DNA of 64,000 nt from Sinotaia quadrata (Eukaryota; Mollusca; Gastropoda; Architaenioglossa; Viviparidae), in contig CM054181.1 of the NCBI GenBank assembly GCA_028829895.1, positions 46,779,759-46,843,758 on the forward strand. Reading direction: 5' to 3'. Each line of letters opens with the position of its first letter. Position 1 is the stretch's first letter. Below, piece by piece: positions 28,114-39,566 of this stretch. Below the pieces are notes generated by a model, which was not told where the DNA came from, made no database searches, and saw nothing but the letters and a program-made list of their open reading frames with translations. The position numbers were made by a program, and so were the translations under genes.

Positions 28114-31100
28114 GTAGGTGTACTAAATTAGATTCGGGGTAGTTTAGACATCGAAGGACAACGGTTTGATCTCACGAGCTCCACATTTGGGTTTCATCGA
28201 CTCTCAGTGCTAGAATGTTTTGTACGTTCTTTTGTAATTTGATCCTGGCAGTAACTGTTTGAGATTAATGTATTGAGAGGATAAAACGAGTTTCGAACTG
28301 TTTGAGATTAATGTATTGAGAGGATAAAAAGAGTTTCGAACTGTTTGAGATTAATGTATTGAGAGGATAAAAAGAGTTTCGAACTGTTTGAGATTAATGT
28401 ATTGAGAGGATAAAAAGAGTTTCGAACTGTTTGAGATTAATGTATTGAGAGGATAAAAGAGTTTCGAACTGTTTGAGATTAATGTATTGAGAGGATAAAA
28501 GAGTTTCGAACTGTTTGAGATTAATGTATTGAGAGGATAAAAAGAGTTTCGAAGTGGTATTGTATTCAATTGTTTGCTAGGTGTTTATTTGAGAGATGTT
28601 AGCAGTCCCAATATATAGATATATGTTTATGTGGATACTTATTTATCGATACGTAGGCAGACATACATATACACATTAGCACACATACATTCAAACTCAT
28701 ACAAACCCTCTCTCATACATGCATATATGTGTCTGTTTCTCATTACTCTTCATTTTATTCATGCTATCTCTTATTCAAGCAATGTACATCTTCAAACATA
28801 TTCCACACTGAAATAATTTTCAATTTAGTTTCTCATTTGGATCTGAGCAGAAAAGAACAAGAGTCTGTATATATTCAAATACTTAAAATGAAAATTCTTT
28901 AAAATAATGTTTATTTTAATTACTGAATGATAAATAACAAATCACATTCCTTCAGTGATCACAACACTACAGTATTTAATTAAGCTATAATATTTTTAAA
29001 TCTAAAATTTTGACAGAGCAATACACCCAAATTCGATAGCCATAGTTATAAAAACAAAAGTTGATAGCCTTATTTATATACACAAAAAGTCGACAGACAC
29101 TTATACAAACAAAAGTCGATAGCCTTAATTTTACACACAATCACATCACGGCAATATAGCTATATAAGCAAAATTCGTCATAGTTATTGTCACATAATGG
29201 CTTATGTAGCATACACCCACCCTCCTCTAAAAATAGACTACACGGAAGCCTACGTATACACACAAACAATATTAGGCCAACATAGTTATACACACAAACA
29301 ATATCAGGTCGATAAACATAATTATATACAAAATCAGTCTCAGGTCGATAAACATAGTTATACACACAAACAATATCAGGCCAACATAGTAATACACCCA
29401 AACAGTATCATGTGACAAACAGATATGTATGTACATGAGCAATATCAGGTCGACAAACACTTATACACAAAATAATATCAGGTCGATAAACATAGTTATA
29501 CACACAATCCATATAAGATCGACAAATCTAATTATATATACAATCAATATCGGGTCGACAAACAGTTATATACATAACAAAATGTCGACTAATATAGTTA
29601 TACACACTAACAATATTAGGTAGACAAACATAGTTATACTCACTAACAATATTAGCTAGACAAACATAGTTATACACACTAACAATATTAGGTAGACAAA
29701 CATAGTTATACACACTAACAATATTAGGTAGACAAACATAGTTATACTCAAAAACAATATCACGTCGACAATCATACTTATACACATAAGTAATAGAAAG
29801 TCTATAGACATAATTATGCACACAATATCAAATCAAATGCTAGTTTCTTCTCATGTCTGTATTCTATGCCAGGAGCATTTTAGTTTCTCCTCGTATCTGT
29901 ATTCTATGGTGGAGCATGTTAATTCTTGTTCATATTTGTATTTTATTACAGGAGCAAGTTAATTTCTACTCACGTCTGTTTTCTGTTAATGGATCATAGG
30001 AAATTCTAATCATTCCTGTATTATATGACTATTAGCATATTAATTTCTACTCATATCTGTATTATATGACTGGAGCATGTTATTTTCTACTCATGTATGT
30101 ATTCTGTGACTGGAGCATATTCATTATTTCTCATGTCTGTATTTTGTGGCTATAGCGTGTTAGTTGCTACTCATGACTTCATTCTATGAAGAACGTGTTA
30201 ATAATTCCTCATGACTGCATTCTATGAAGAACGTGTTAATAATTCCTCATGACTGCATTCTATGAAGAACGTGTTAATAATTCCTCATGACTGCATTCTA
30301 TGAAGGACGTGTTAATAATTCCTCATGACTGCATTCTATGAAGAACGTGTTAATAATTCCTCATGACTGCATTCTATGAAGAACGTGTTAATAATTCCTC
30401 ATGACTGCATTCTATGAAGAACGTGTTAATAATTCCTCATGACTGTATTCTATGACTGGAGCGTGTTAGTTTCTACATGTCTGTATTCTGTTACTGGAGC
30501 ATATTAATATTTACTCAAATCTGTCTTCTATGACTGGAGTATGTTAATTTCTATTCATGTCTGTATTCTCAGAATGGAGGGTGATTAATTTCTACTCACG
30601 TCTATATTCTATTACAGGAGCATGTTAATTTCTACTCATATCTCTTTTCTTTATAGCACGATTGTTCCTTCTCATGTCTGTATTCTATGACTTGATCATG
30701 TTAATATTTACTCATGTCTGTATTCTATGACTTGATCATGTTAATATTTACTCATGTCTGTATTCTATGACTTGATCATGTTAATATTTACTCATGTCTG
30801 TATTCTATGACTTGATCATGTTAATATTTATTCATGTCTGTATTCTATGACTTGATCATGTTAATATTTACTCATGTCTGTATTCTATGACTTGATCATG
30901 TTAATATTTACTCATGTCTGTATTCTATGACTTGATCATGTTAATATTTACTCATGTCTGTATTCTATGACTTGATCATGTTAATATTTACTCATGTCTG
31001 TATTCTATGACTTGATCATGTTAATATTTACTCATGTCTGTATTCTATGACTTGATCATGTTAATATTTACTCATCTCTGTATTCTATGGCTGGTGCATG

Positions 31101-31410
31101 TTGAAGTATGCATTCTAAGTCTGGAGCATTTTGATTTCTGCTTATCTGTATTTTTTGGAGGTGTTTACTTCTACTCATGTCAGTATTCTATGGCTGGAAC
31201 GTATACATTCTTACTTATATCTGTATTCTATGACTGAAGCAAGTTAATTTCTACTCATGTCTGTCTTCATTAAAGCATATTTGTTTCTAATCAGGTTAAT
31301 ATTCTATGGCTGAAGCAAGTTAATTTCTACTCATATCTGTCTTCATTATTAAAACCATTATTGTTATATTATTTAGAAGTAGTAATGGTAGAATTATTGT
31401 TGTTCTTCTG

Positions 31411-31449
<39 letters not shown>

Positions 31450-32273
31450 ATTTTAAAATTTTATCTTCAGGGTTCTATAATTTCACTGTAGTGACTGCCC
31501 TCATCGACATTGGGCGCGGAAACTGGTCGTTGCAAGCAAGGTCGTACAACACATACTTGCTATACATGCAGCGTGTACTGCGCCTGGACGTAAACCTCGT
31601 GGTCTACGTCGACGCCAAGGGGCGGCCGTTCGTGGAGTGGATGCGCCGCGGGCGAGAGAACCGCACGCGCGTCGTGGAGGTCCAGCTGCAGCAGCTGCCA
31701 TACTTCCGGCACGTCAGCCGCATACGGGAGATCATGAGCAGCGCGCAGTACCGCCAGGAGAACGAGCTGGTCACCAAGGAGCTCTGCGAGTCCCGGTTCC
31801 CAGAGTACGACATCCTTCAGTGGAGTAAAGTGTACTTCGTCCAACAGGCAGCAGAGCGTGACCACTTCTACAACGAGTACTACGTCTGGCTCGACGCTGG
31901 CTACGGCCACGGGCAGGACGTCCACCCCCACGACGGCGTCTGGCTGCCCAAAGGCTTGCTGGAGAACGCCGACAAGGTGACTTTCATCGAACGCGAGCCC
32001 GTCGACAACTACCGCCCATTCGCGAATCGCCTGCACAAGATGAGCGTCAACATCGTGGCCGGGCTCTTCTTCGGGGGCGGGAAGCGGGCGCTCAAACGGC
32101 TGTATGCGCTGCAGCAGGAGCTGATCGCGGACTGGCTGCAGCTTGGTGTGGTGGACGACGACCAAACCACGTACATGTTGATGTACTACAAAGAACCTGT
32201 ACTCTTTAACATGGTGCGCGGAGACTGGAATGACGTGTTCACGCTTTTTAATGCCCATACTTCCACGGAATGA
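27906..32273 (+). CDS. HtrL/YibB-domain type II membrane protein, two exons
   Basis: Spliced CDS 27906-28113 joined to 31471-32273, 336 residues. The start ATG sits in CCAATGG and is the first ATG of the frame. Residues 1-22 are basic and cytosolic (RRRR at 19-22), 23-39 form one hydrophobic membrane segment, 40-70 a stem, and about 75-325 the HtrL/YibB domain. Visible family signatures are TVVTALIDIGRG (75-86), YVDAKG (115-120), WLDAGYGHG (209-217) and VDDDQTTY (297-304). Sequons at N73, N87 and N133 agree with a luminal domain. Bacterial YibB/HtrL is encoded near LPS core genes and the fold is generally viewed as glycosyltransferase-like; the substrate of animal members is unknown to me. 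The donor is GTG|GTAGGT, the acceptor TTATCTTCAG|GGT, and phase 1 matches. Exon 2 is strikingly GC-rich against its AT-rich surroundings. Product family is confident; enzymatic activity is inferred. Confidence 0.87.
28253..28552 (+). repeat. 43-bp minisatellite, ~7 copies
   Basis: Near-identical units beginning AACTGTTTGAGATTAATG and ending AGAGTTTCG. Two units have lost one A in the AAAAA run (42 bp). Confidence 0.93.
29020..29830 (+). repeat. Degenerate ~36-46 bp tandem array (ATAGTTATACACAC units)
   Basis: More than 15 diverged units share AGTTATACACAC and CAATATCAGGTCGACAAA. The most regular part (about 29600-29760) has a period of about 36 bp. ORFs across it are repeat artefacts. Confidence 0.85.
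29840..31350 (+). repeat. ~40-bp minisatellite superfamily with two homogenised blocks
   Basis: Diverged units of the form TCATGTCTGTATTCTATGAC plus GGAGCATGTTAATTTCTAC run through the whole stretch. Two blocks are nearly identical inside: 30175-30450 (38-bp unit with GAAGAACGTGTTAATAATTC, about 7 copies) and 30680-31080 (40-bp unit with ACTTGATCATGTTAATATTT, about 10 copies). This indicates local expansion from an older diverged array. Confidence 0.9.
31412..31447 (+). repeat. (ATT)n microsatellite before the exon 2 acceptor
   Basis: About 12 ATT units, ending 23 nt before the HtrL-like exon 2 acceptor AG. Confidence 0.9.
31471..32273 (+). CDS. HtrL-like gene, exon 2 (whole catalytic-type domain)
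   Basis: 803 nt, from the acceptor TTATCTTCAG to the stop TGA at 32271-32273. It supplies residues 70-336, including the complete HtrL/YibB domain, so the domain is not split by introns. The other-strand and other-frame ORFs across this exon (31560-32258 minus and others) are GC-rich shadows. Third positions are strongly G/C, unlike the rest of the window. Confidence 0.9.
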
Positions 32274-32279
32274 CTGATG

Positions 32280-33600
32280 TGCTGCGTGTGTGCATCGCCG
32301 AGGGGGTGGGGGGAGGAAGGATGGGGATGGAGAAAAGGAAAGGGGAAGAGAACTGTGGAGGATGGAGAGAATGGGGAGTAGAGAGATAGAGTGAAAGGTT
32401 CATATTAAATTTTATAACGTAAAAGGAAAGACTAATATTCAATAATAATAATACAGAAACATCAAGTCACAGGCACACACACACACATCAAACAAGCATA
32501 TATATGTACACACACACAGACACACACACACAGAAATATGATATTTTGCTCTCTAATTATAAAACATTACTTTAAAACACACGATTCCTGGCTTACTCTT
32601 AAAATAGGGACATAATTATAATTGTAAAGGAGATGTGAACTTACTTATGGAAAAAGTGTTTGATATTTCACATACAAACGGTGATATAAATTAAGAATGC
32701 AGTAGGAATATCACTCAATATTCACTGAAAAGTTGTTATGACATCACATACTAAAGCACCATTGTGCGCTGCCAAGTGATCAGTGCTTCAGTTTCTTACT
32801 TTACCAAAGACAACGCGTTAGCATACGATCGCAAATACCACTACAAATAATTATAATTATAATCAGTCCACCTTGATAGTTCTGTCATACACCCCATGAA
32901 GAGCGAGCAAGCAAGAACATTTCATCACACTACGCACACAATAGAAAATTAGTAGTCCACAGGGTATTTATGAATGCTCCGACCGCGGGCTTACCAGGAC
33001 AAAAATCAATGACATTTCAGGACATTAATTGAAGAGGAGCAATAAATCAAACTCGACCGTTATCAAAAGCCGTTATATATAACATTTTTAACGGGTCCTG
33101 AGCTCCATGTATCCACACAATACTCTTCCAGTAAGACAGCAATTCGTTTGTGGACAACCGCGGGAAATAGTTTATAGCCGTGCGACACACTGACGTCATC
33201 CATAAATCAGAAATCGCATGCCTAGAGATTTACTTAACCTGAAAGCCAAGTCAACTAAAATTATGGCGTCCCGGTGTGCTGTTTACATTCGTTCGTCTTA
33301 AATTCGTGGTAAACTGTTTCTATACTTTCCAATGTTTGTTGTAGTTGTTCATTTGTTGGATTGTAGTGCGTGCACAACAATAATCTTCTGAGTGGGATAC
33401 AATTTTTCTTGATAGTCACAAAACAACAACCTTCTCTTGTTAAAGAATTGTGATATTCAGATTTTACTGAGCTCCGTCCGCTATTGGTTACAGTGATTAA
33501 AGTGAGATCAGTAGATATTGCACTGAGATATGCTAGAGAATGAACTCATTATACATTTCACTGACATAGGCTAGAGTATGAATTCATTACATATTACACT
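32280..33600. other. 3' flank of HtrL-like gene, intergenic
   Basis: G-rich purine stretch (32300-32400), AC-rich stretch at 32472-32535, and a CRE-type palindrome TGACGTCA at 33191-33198. No gene seen. Confidence 0.5.
32404..32409 (+). promoter_or_regulatory. Candidate poly(A) signal of HtrL-like gene
   Basis: ATTAAA, 131 nt after the stop codon. A canonical AATAAA is also present at 33041-33046. The choice between them cannot be made from sequence. Confidence 0.3.
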
Positions 33601-33851
33601 AGTTACAAGTAAGAAAATCACTATGCATGCGAACATTTGTTACAGGTGTGAAAATCACTTTGCCTGTGAATATTAGTTATAGGTGTGAAAATCACTTTGC
33701 CTGTGAGCATTAGTTATAGGTGTGAAAATCACTTTGCCTGTGAGCATTAGTTATAGGTGTGAAAATCACTTTGTATACGAACATTAGTTTCAAGTGTGAA
33801 AATCATATGTATGCAAACATTTGTTACATGTGTGAAAATCATTATGCAAGC

Positions 33852-35393
33852 TGTCATGACCACCCTCCGCTCTCTTGCGAAAGTTGGGGTGGGTGGGTGA
33901 TTGCCAACATCAACGTAGGATCTTGTGTAGATAAAATTACAGGATCGCACACAGAAACAATATAGATTTTGCCTGTGTAGAGCGTTTTATTCTGTGTGCG
34001 GGTTACGTTCGTTGACGCGTGTGTATGTGTGTATGTGTGCGAATTGGATTGTTAGAGTTAGACGGTAGACAATACAACAGAGTTAGACGGTAGACAATAC
34101 AACATAAAAGACAAAGACAGGACAAAACCGCACTTGCTCTCTCTCTCTCTCTCAAAACAAAGTCGTCAAGCTTTAAATTTGAAGAGTGACAAAATTTATG
34201 TTTATTTATCGGGGGGGGGGGGGGGCTTCTCTTGCGTGCGGTGGTTAGTCAATCCCTTCAGAGACATTCACAAACATACACTCTGGGGTGGGAAATGATG
34301 AGCAAAATTTTTTTAAAGTTTAAAAATTAAACAATGCATCTAAATTCCAAAACACAGCGATAGTTTTCGCTATCAATAATGAATCATACATCAAGCTAAT
34401 CAATCATAACAACAAGCTCAATTTCTACTAAAATATTACAATACCTAGGTTTTCACAAAATAATTATTCTCTAGATATCAGACAGATAATTAATTAATGT
34501 TCCACAAAATAATATTTCTCTAAGTCAATCAAATGAATAATTAGTGTTCTGAACAAATGTGTCAAATTCCTAGCCTATGTCTACCTATGTGCACTGAGGT
34601 TCTTTCTACAATATATTGAATTAACTTACTGTTTTTACTTTTACACCCGTCAAAATTCAAGTAGGGTGACTTCATTAACTTATTTACTGTTTTTACTTTT
34701 ACACCCGTCAAAATTCAAGTAGGGTGACTTCATTAACTTATTTACTGTTTTTACTTTCACACCCGTCAAAATTTAAGCTGGGTGATTTCATTAACTTAGT
34801 GTTTTTACTTTCTACACCCGTCAAAATTTAAGCTGGATGATTTCATTAATTTACTGTTTTTACTTTCTACACCCGTCAAAATTCAAGCTGGGTGATTTCG
34901 TTGACGAATCAAAGTGGATGACGAACTGTGGCAAGAATGATGTTGCGATTGTTCGTTTAGAAAAATGGAAGGAAATACAACTGAAGTAGAGACTTGGTTG
35001 AAACAAGATTCGTTCTCATCGGTCGGTCGTACCTGGCCTTCCCCCTGACACCGTCCTCATGTCACATGATCAGTCGACTGCCTGTCTAAAGCAAGTTGTG
35101 CTGGCTCTCAGCCTCCACCATCAGCGACTAAATCAACGTCGCTCTCGCCGTCAGTGGTGTGTCCTCGCGCTGTGACGTCACACCACCAATACGTCTGCAT
35201 GGATTGTGACCGAAACCCGCGGTTTAGTTATGGGTCGAAGCATTTCTGGATGACTGTCCTTGCGACTGTTTATCACTCGCCATAGTTGGGCCGCATGGCA
35301 TGTTGGGAGGGGGTGGGGGCTTTTGGCGATCTTAACCCGGACGATTGGCGTAAATAATAATAAAGAAAATAATTATGGCGCTTCTCCGTGACA
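33852..35393. mobile_element. 1542-bp insertion in the minisatellite, TGTCATG…CGTGACA
   Basis: The ends form a short inverted repeat, TGTCAYG…CRTGACA. The flanks are ATGCAAGC (33844-33851) and ATGCGATC (35394-35401), 6 of 8 identical. TG…CA ends suggest an LTR; an 8-bp duplication would instead suggest a hAT- or P-like DNA element. It has no coding capacity. Inside are a G-run at 34210-34225, a 59-bp tandem array and a GC-richer segment (35000-35240). Confidence 0.6.
34622..34905. repeat. ~59-bp minisatellite, ~5 copies
   Basis: Unit TTAACTTACTGTTTTTACTT plus TTACACCCGTCAAAATTCAAG and a GGGTGACTTCA end; lies within the 1542-bp insertion. Confidence 0.9.
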
Positions 35394-35521
35394 ATGCGAT
35401 CATTGGTTACAGGTGTGAAAATCACTATGTATGCGAACATAACTCACCGTTTGATTTTACAAATTCTTTGTGATCAAAAAAGTTTACTGTCAATTTCTGA
35501 TTAGCAAAACGCTCCTTAATA

Positions 35522-35705
35522 ACATCGGCAGAGTTATTTTGTAGATCTGTTATCCTAAATAGCAATCGGCATAGATATTTTGTATATATATTTTCCTATA
35601 TAACATCGGCAGAGATATTTTGTAGATCTGTTTTTAACAATCGGCAGAGATATTTTGTAAACCTGTTTTCCTAAATAACAATTGGAAGAGATATTTTGTA
35701 GCCCT
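35522..35705. repeat. ~42-bp degenerate minisatellite, ~5 copies
   Basis: Units share ATCGGCAGAGATATTTTGTA and TCTGTTTTCCTAAATA. Confidence 0.85.
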
Positions 35706-35809
35706 ATTTTCTGTGCGAGTATCATGTGCAGCTGAGTAGGATTAAAGGGAATTTTTTTATCTTTAGAAGAACGCAATTTGAGAAAGTCATTTTTGTAGTC
35801 ACATCACAA

Positions 35810-36300
35810 CCAGTCAGTAATTCACATTACAACCACTAAGTAATTCACATTACAACCAGTTAATATTCACATCACAACCAGCTAAAGACTAACATTACAA
35901 CCAAGTAGTTCACATTACAACCAATTAATATTCACATCACAACCATCTAATGACTAACATTACAACCAAGTAGTTCACATTACAACCAGTTAGTAATTCG
36001 CATTACAACCACTAAGTAATTCACATTACAACCAGTTAATATTCACATCACAACCAGCTAAAGACTAACATTACAACCAAGTAGTTCACATTACAACCAA
36101 TTAATATTCACATCACAACCATCTAATGACTAACATTACAACCAAGTAGTTCACATTACAACCAGTTAGTAATTCGCATTACAACCACTAAGTAATTCAC
36201 ATTACAACCAGTTAATATTCACATCACAACCAGCTAAAGACTAACATTACAACCAAGTAGTTCACATTACAACCAGTTAGTAATTCGCATCCAAACAGTT
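35810..36300. repeat. ~22-bp repeat with ~178-bp higher-order structure
   Basis: The basic unit is TTCACATTACAACCAGTTAA and variants. A block of eight or so variants (markers CATCTAATGAC and CAGCTAAAGAC) recurs in the same order about 2.5 times, i.e. a higher-order repeat. Confidence 0.88.
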
Positions 36301-36392
36301 AATTACGACCATTTAGTGACTATGCACCCACAGGCCTAGAAAGTGGCCGATTCTTTCCATCCAATGAGTGATTTTCATTTCCACATCATAAA

Positions 36393-36414
36393 CAGATAGA
36401 TAGATAGATAGATT

Positions 36415-36453
<39 letters not shown>
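36393..36453. repeat. (GATA)n microsatellite
   Basis: About 15 units with one TTGA interruption. Confidence 0.96.
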
Positions 36454-36454
<1 letters not shown>

Positions 36455-36657
36455 TGTTTATTATTTTATTTAAAGTGGATTTTTGCCACTTCTGACTTTA
36501 AAATGAATCTATAATTAAATCTAATCAAATAAGCTGTATGTGCTTGAATTGCAGGCACTTACAGAACAAATTATTATGCGCAAGGCTACGCTATAACTGC
36601 GACTATGATTCTTATGTAGCCAGCAGAATTACTGACTAGCTAGCTAACTAACTAAAT

Positions 36658-36813
<156 letters not shown>

Positions 36814-37825
36814 CGACTGTGAATCAATTAATTAACTGTCCACCAGAATGCATGTACATGTATTTGATTTTAAAATTCAACAGGGTATAGCATTTTCTTT
36901 ACTATATGATAATATTTCTGGTTGGGGTCCATTTCCAATATTGTTATTATTAAGTTGTCACTTTGCCAAATGTCATGAAATACACATCCCTTGAAGTGTA
37001 ATATGAAGATTCAACCAAAAGTCACATATTTTAATTGACATTTAATTGTAGTTCTTAAGTGTAATCAATTTACTGCAATTGTAACATTGACATCACAGTT
37101 TTAATCAAATGTAGTTTTATAATATACCAAATTAAACTATTTCGAAGGCATCTGTGTTCCATATATATATAAATATATATCTAAATCAGTGACGACTTAT
37201 TAACAATACCCTAAATAAATTAGGCAAAATGAATATTTCTGCATATGTAACGAAAGAATAACAATTATTTCAGATAAATAGACTCAAAAGAATTAACACT
37301 TTGAACTGATTAATTTTTATTGATGAAACGTAAACAAAATTAAAAATTATGAAGAAACATTAAAAACAAAACTGTGTAGACAACCAAGTTAATCAAAAGT
37401 TATTTATGCTCAGAGTACTAGAGTAAGAAGTAATCCTTTGAAAGAAGAGAAACAGAGTGAAAGAGAGCGAGAGTGATAAAGTAAAAGAGATAGACCTAGA
37501 CTCCTAGAGATAGACAGAAAGAGATACAGACAGAAAGAGATACAGACAGAAACCAGAAAGACCTAGAGAAGGAAAGTGGAAAGGAACAGCGAAGGGTGGG
37601 ATGGAGACAGAATAAGAGAAATTGTACATGCGCGCATGCGTATATACTATAATACATACAGTTTTTAATTGTGTGCGTGCGTGCGTGCGCTTAATTTTAT
37701 GTACATGTATATTTATAAATATGTATATGTAGAAAAGAAATAAGAATAAAAGAAGTTTCCCTTTTTGTCCATTGTTATTTTCTGTTTTTTATCATTCATG
37801 CAGCCAGAGGATAAATGTGGGAGGG

Positions 37826-37878
<53 letters not shown>

Positions 37879-38639
37879 CAAAAAAGACGGCGAAATTAAG
37901 GATAGAGGAAAAGTACGGAAAGAAAACAAGAAAAAGATAGGAGGGATAGGGCACAAAGAGAAAATGAGAAATGGAAAGGGGTGTGTGTGTTGGGTTGGGG
38001 GGGGGGGAGAAAGAGAAACATCGTCAATGATTCATTTAAATATAACTACTTCAATCAAAGGTGTATGTACATTTTTTATTTTAAAATAAAGTATATGTTT
38101 TATAATGCTTTGTATAACAATAATAGCAGTATTAAGCTGAAAACTGTCACCTAATCTACATCTCTTGAAAGTGTTGTACGGAGATATAGATCAGCATATA
38201 TTTTAATTAACATTTAAGTGACTAATTTAAAATAATTAAATGGCGACTGATTAATTATAGGTTAACATTTAAAGTTAATGCTTTGTTTCTGAAAGAGACA
38301 TGAACTGCTTTCTATGCAATATCCTTCAAGTTAACGGATGGTATGTTAACATTTCGGGATTAATTAAGTAACCTCGCTTTAGATCGTTATTTGTGTACTT
38401 ATAGACGGCACTCGTTCACTTTACACTGCATGGTGCAGGCAAGCTAGACTAATTATAATTAATTAAATAAATAATTATTCAATGCGAGAGATCGATGAAA
38501 CATTTTCTGCATTTTCACCGCAGAAATGTTTATCAATATAAAGAATGTATATATTTTTTAATTTTATATTCATACATTATACTGCAGAGCTCACTGACTT
38601 GTTAGAAAAACATAAATAAAGCTAGATAAAAAAATAAAT
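36814..38639. other. Intergenic stretch with purine-rich tracts
   Basis: Purine-biased plus strand at about 37438-37625, (GA)n at 37829-37876, and G-runs near 37990-38010 and 38649. No gene seen; the ORF across the GA tract is low complexity. Confidence 0.6.
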
Positions 38640-38844
38640 CTAACAAAACGGGGGGGGGGATGTGTCCTTGATGGAATGAAGTACTTTGTTCATTTTCCTA
38701 AAACTTCTGTGCTTTAGATACAAAGACATAGATACATATCCAAATCCCCATGCCTTGGACACAGAAACGTTCGTGTGATTCCAAATTTGGCACTCTACAT
38801 CTGTAGGCATGCACATAATTCCATATTCTGTGTTGTGTGTATAT

Positions 38845-39000
38845 ATAGACAGAATACGGGTATTTCCAAATTCTACGCCCATATGCGTAGACAACATACA
38901 GGAATTACCATATTTTACGCCCAGACAACATACAGGAATTTCCATATTCTACGCCCTGTATACACAGACAACATACAAGTTATTTCCAAAGAGTACGCCG
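38845..39000. repeat. ~35-bp degenerate minisatellite, ~4 copies
   Basis: Units share ACAACATACAGGAATTTCCA and TATTCTACGCCC. Lies just 3' of the METTL24-like gene. Confidence 0.85.
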
Positions 39001-39215
39001 TTTAATGTTTTCTAATACTGAAATATGTTTTTCGAAACTTCGCACATTGTGTGCCCTGGACATAACAGACATTCCATATTCCACATGTCTTGAAGGACTG
39101 AAAGGATCCGGTCTAGCACTAAATGCTTTTCATGAAAGATCCAGAGGCATGTTTCCAAGTTTGGATCAGGAGTGTTCTACACTGACTGTGACTGTCCAGT
39201 CCAAAATAAAATGCT

Positions 39216-39221
39216 TTTAAT
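39216..39221 (-). promoter_or_regulatory. Candidate poly(A) signal of METTL24-like gene
   Basis: ATTAAA on the minus strand, 36 nt after the stop codon. Position is short but plausible. Confidence 0.3.
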
Positions 39222-39257
39222 CAGGACACGGAGCTAATTTCCATACAATCTTCCTTG

Positions 39258-39566
39258 TTATCGTATAAGACTCCAGGACATAAAATGTATGTTAACAAAA
39301 GAATTTTCGGCTTGCGCAGTGTATCTCTTGAGGTAGTATTTTGACCACAGGTAATCAGGATTCCAGAACTTCCGGAAGCCCAGATGCTTCAGTCTGCAAT
39401 AGTCATCCAGCATAAATTCGAATTGAGAATGAGGGGGCGAATCCGGAAACACGTGCCATTCTACGAGTAATTGCGGGATCGTTGCAAGTAAGTTGGAATC
39501 CACAAGATCAGCTAAAACGTCCCATTCGTACGATTCAATGTCCATTTTCAGTACAGAGATGGACCC
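39258..39566 (-). CDS. METTL24-like gene, exon 6 (terminal exon)
   Basis: 309 nt including the TAA at 39260-39258. It encodes residues 266-367, starting GSISVLKMDIESYEWDVL, then LLVEWHVFPDS and HLGFRKFWNPDYLW. The acceptor GTTGGTCTGCAG gives phase 0, which matches exon 5. The frame stays open a few codons further upstream but carries no family signal there. Confidence 0.9.
   Translation of the reverse strand, partial: GSISVLKMDIESYEWDVLADLVDSNLLATIPQLLVEWHVFPDSPPHSQFEFMLDDYCRLKHLGFRKFWNPDYLWSKYYLKRYTAQAENSFVNIHFMSWSLIR

Larger units (their letters stand above)
28114..31470 (+). other. Intron of HtrL-like gene, filled with minisatellites
   Basis: 3357-nt intron, GTAGGT to TTCAG, phase 1. It contains at least four separate tandem arrays, listed individually, and an (ATT)n run before the acceptor. 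Only about 28557-29000 lacks obvious repeats. Confidence 0.85.
33600..35445. repeat. 37-bp minisatellite split by an insertion
   Basis: Units (AGTTATAGGTGTGAAAATCA plus CTTTGCCTGTGAGCATT) run from 33600 to 33851, about 6-7 copies. They resume at 35402-35440 (TTGGTTACAGGTGTGAAAAT plus CACTATGTATGCGAACAT). The gap is the 1542-bp insertion described separately. Confidence 0.85.

Noticed and set aside
31560..32258. 232-codon minus-strand ORF opposite the HtrL-like exon
   Set aside because: Shadow of a GC-rich true exon; the plus strand carries the family motifs and splice signals.
33191..33198. CRE (TGACGTCA) as a defined promoter element
   Set aside because: An 8-mer is not enough evidence; no gene start nearby.
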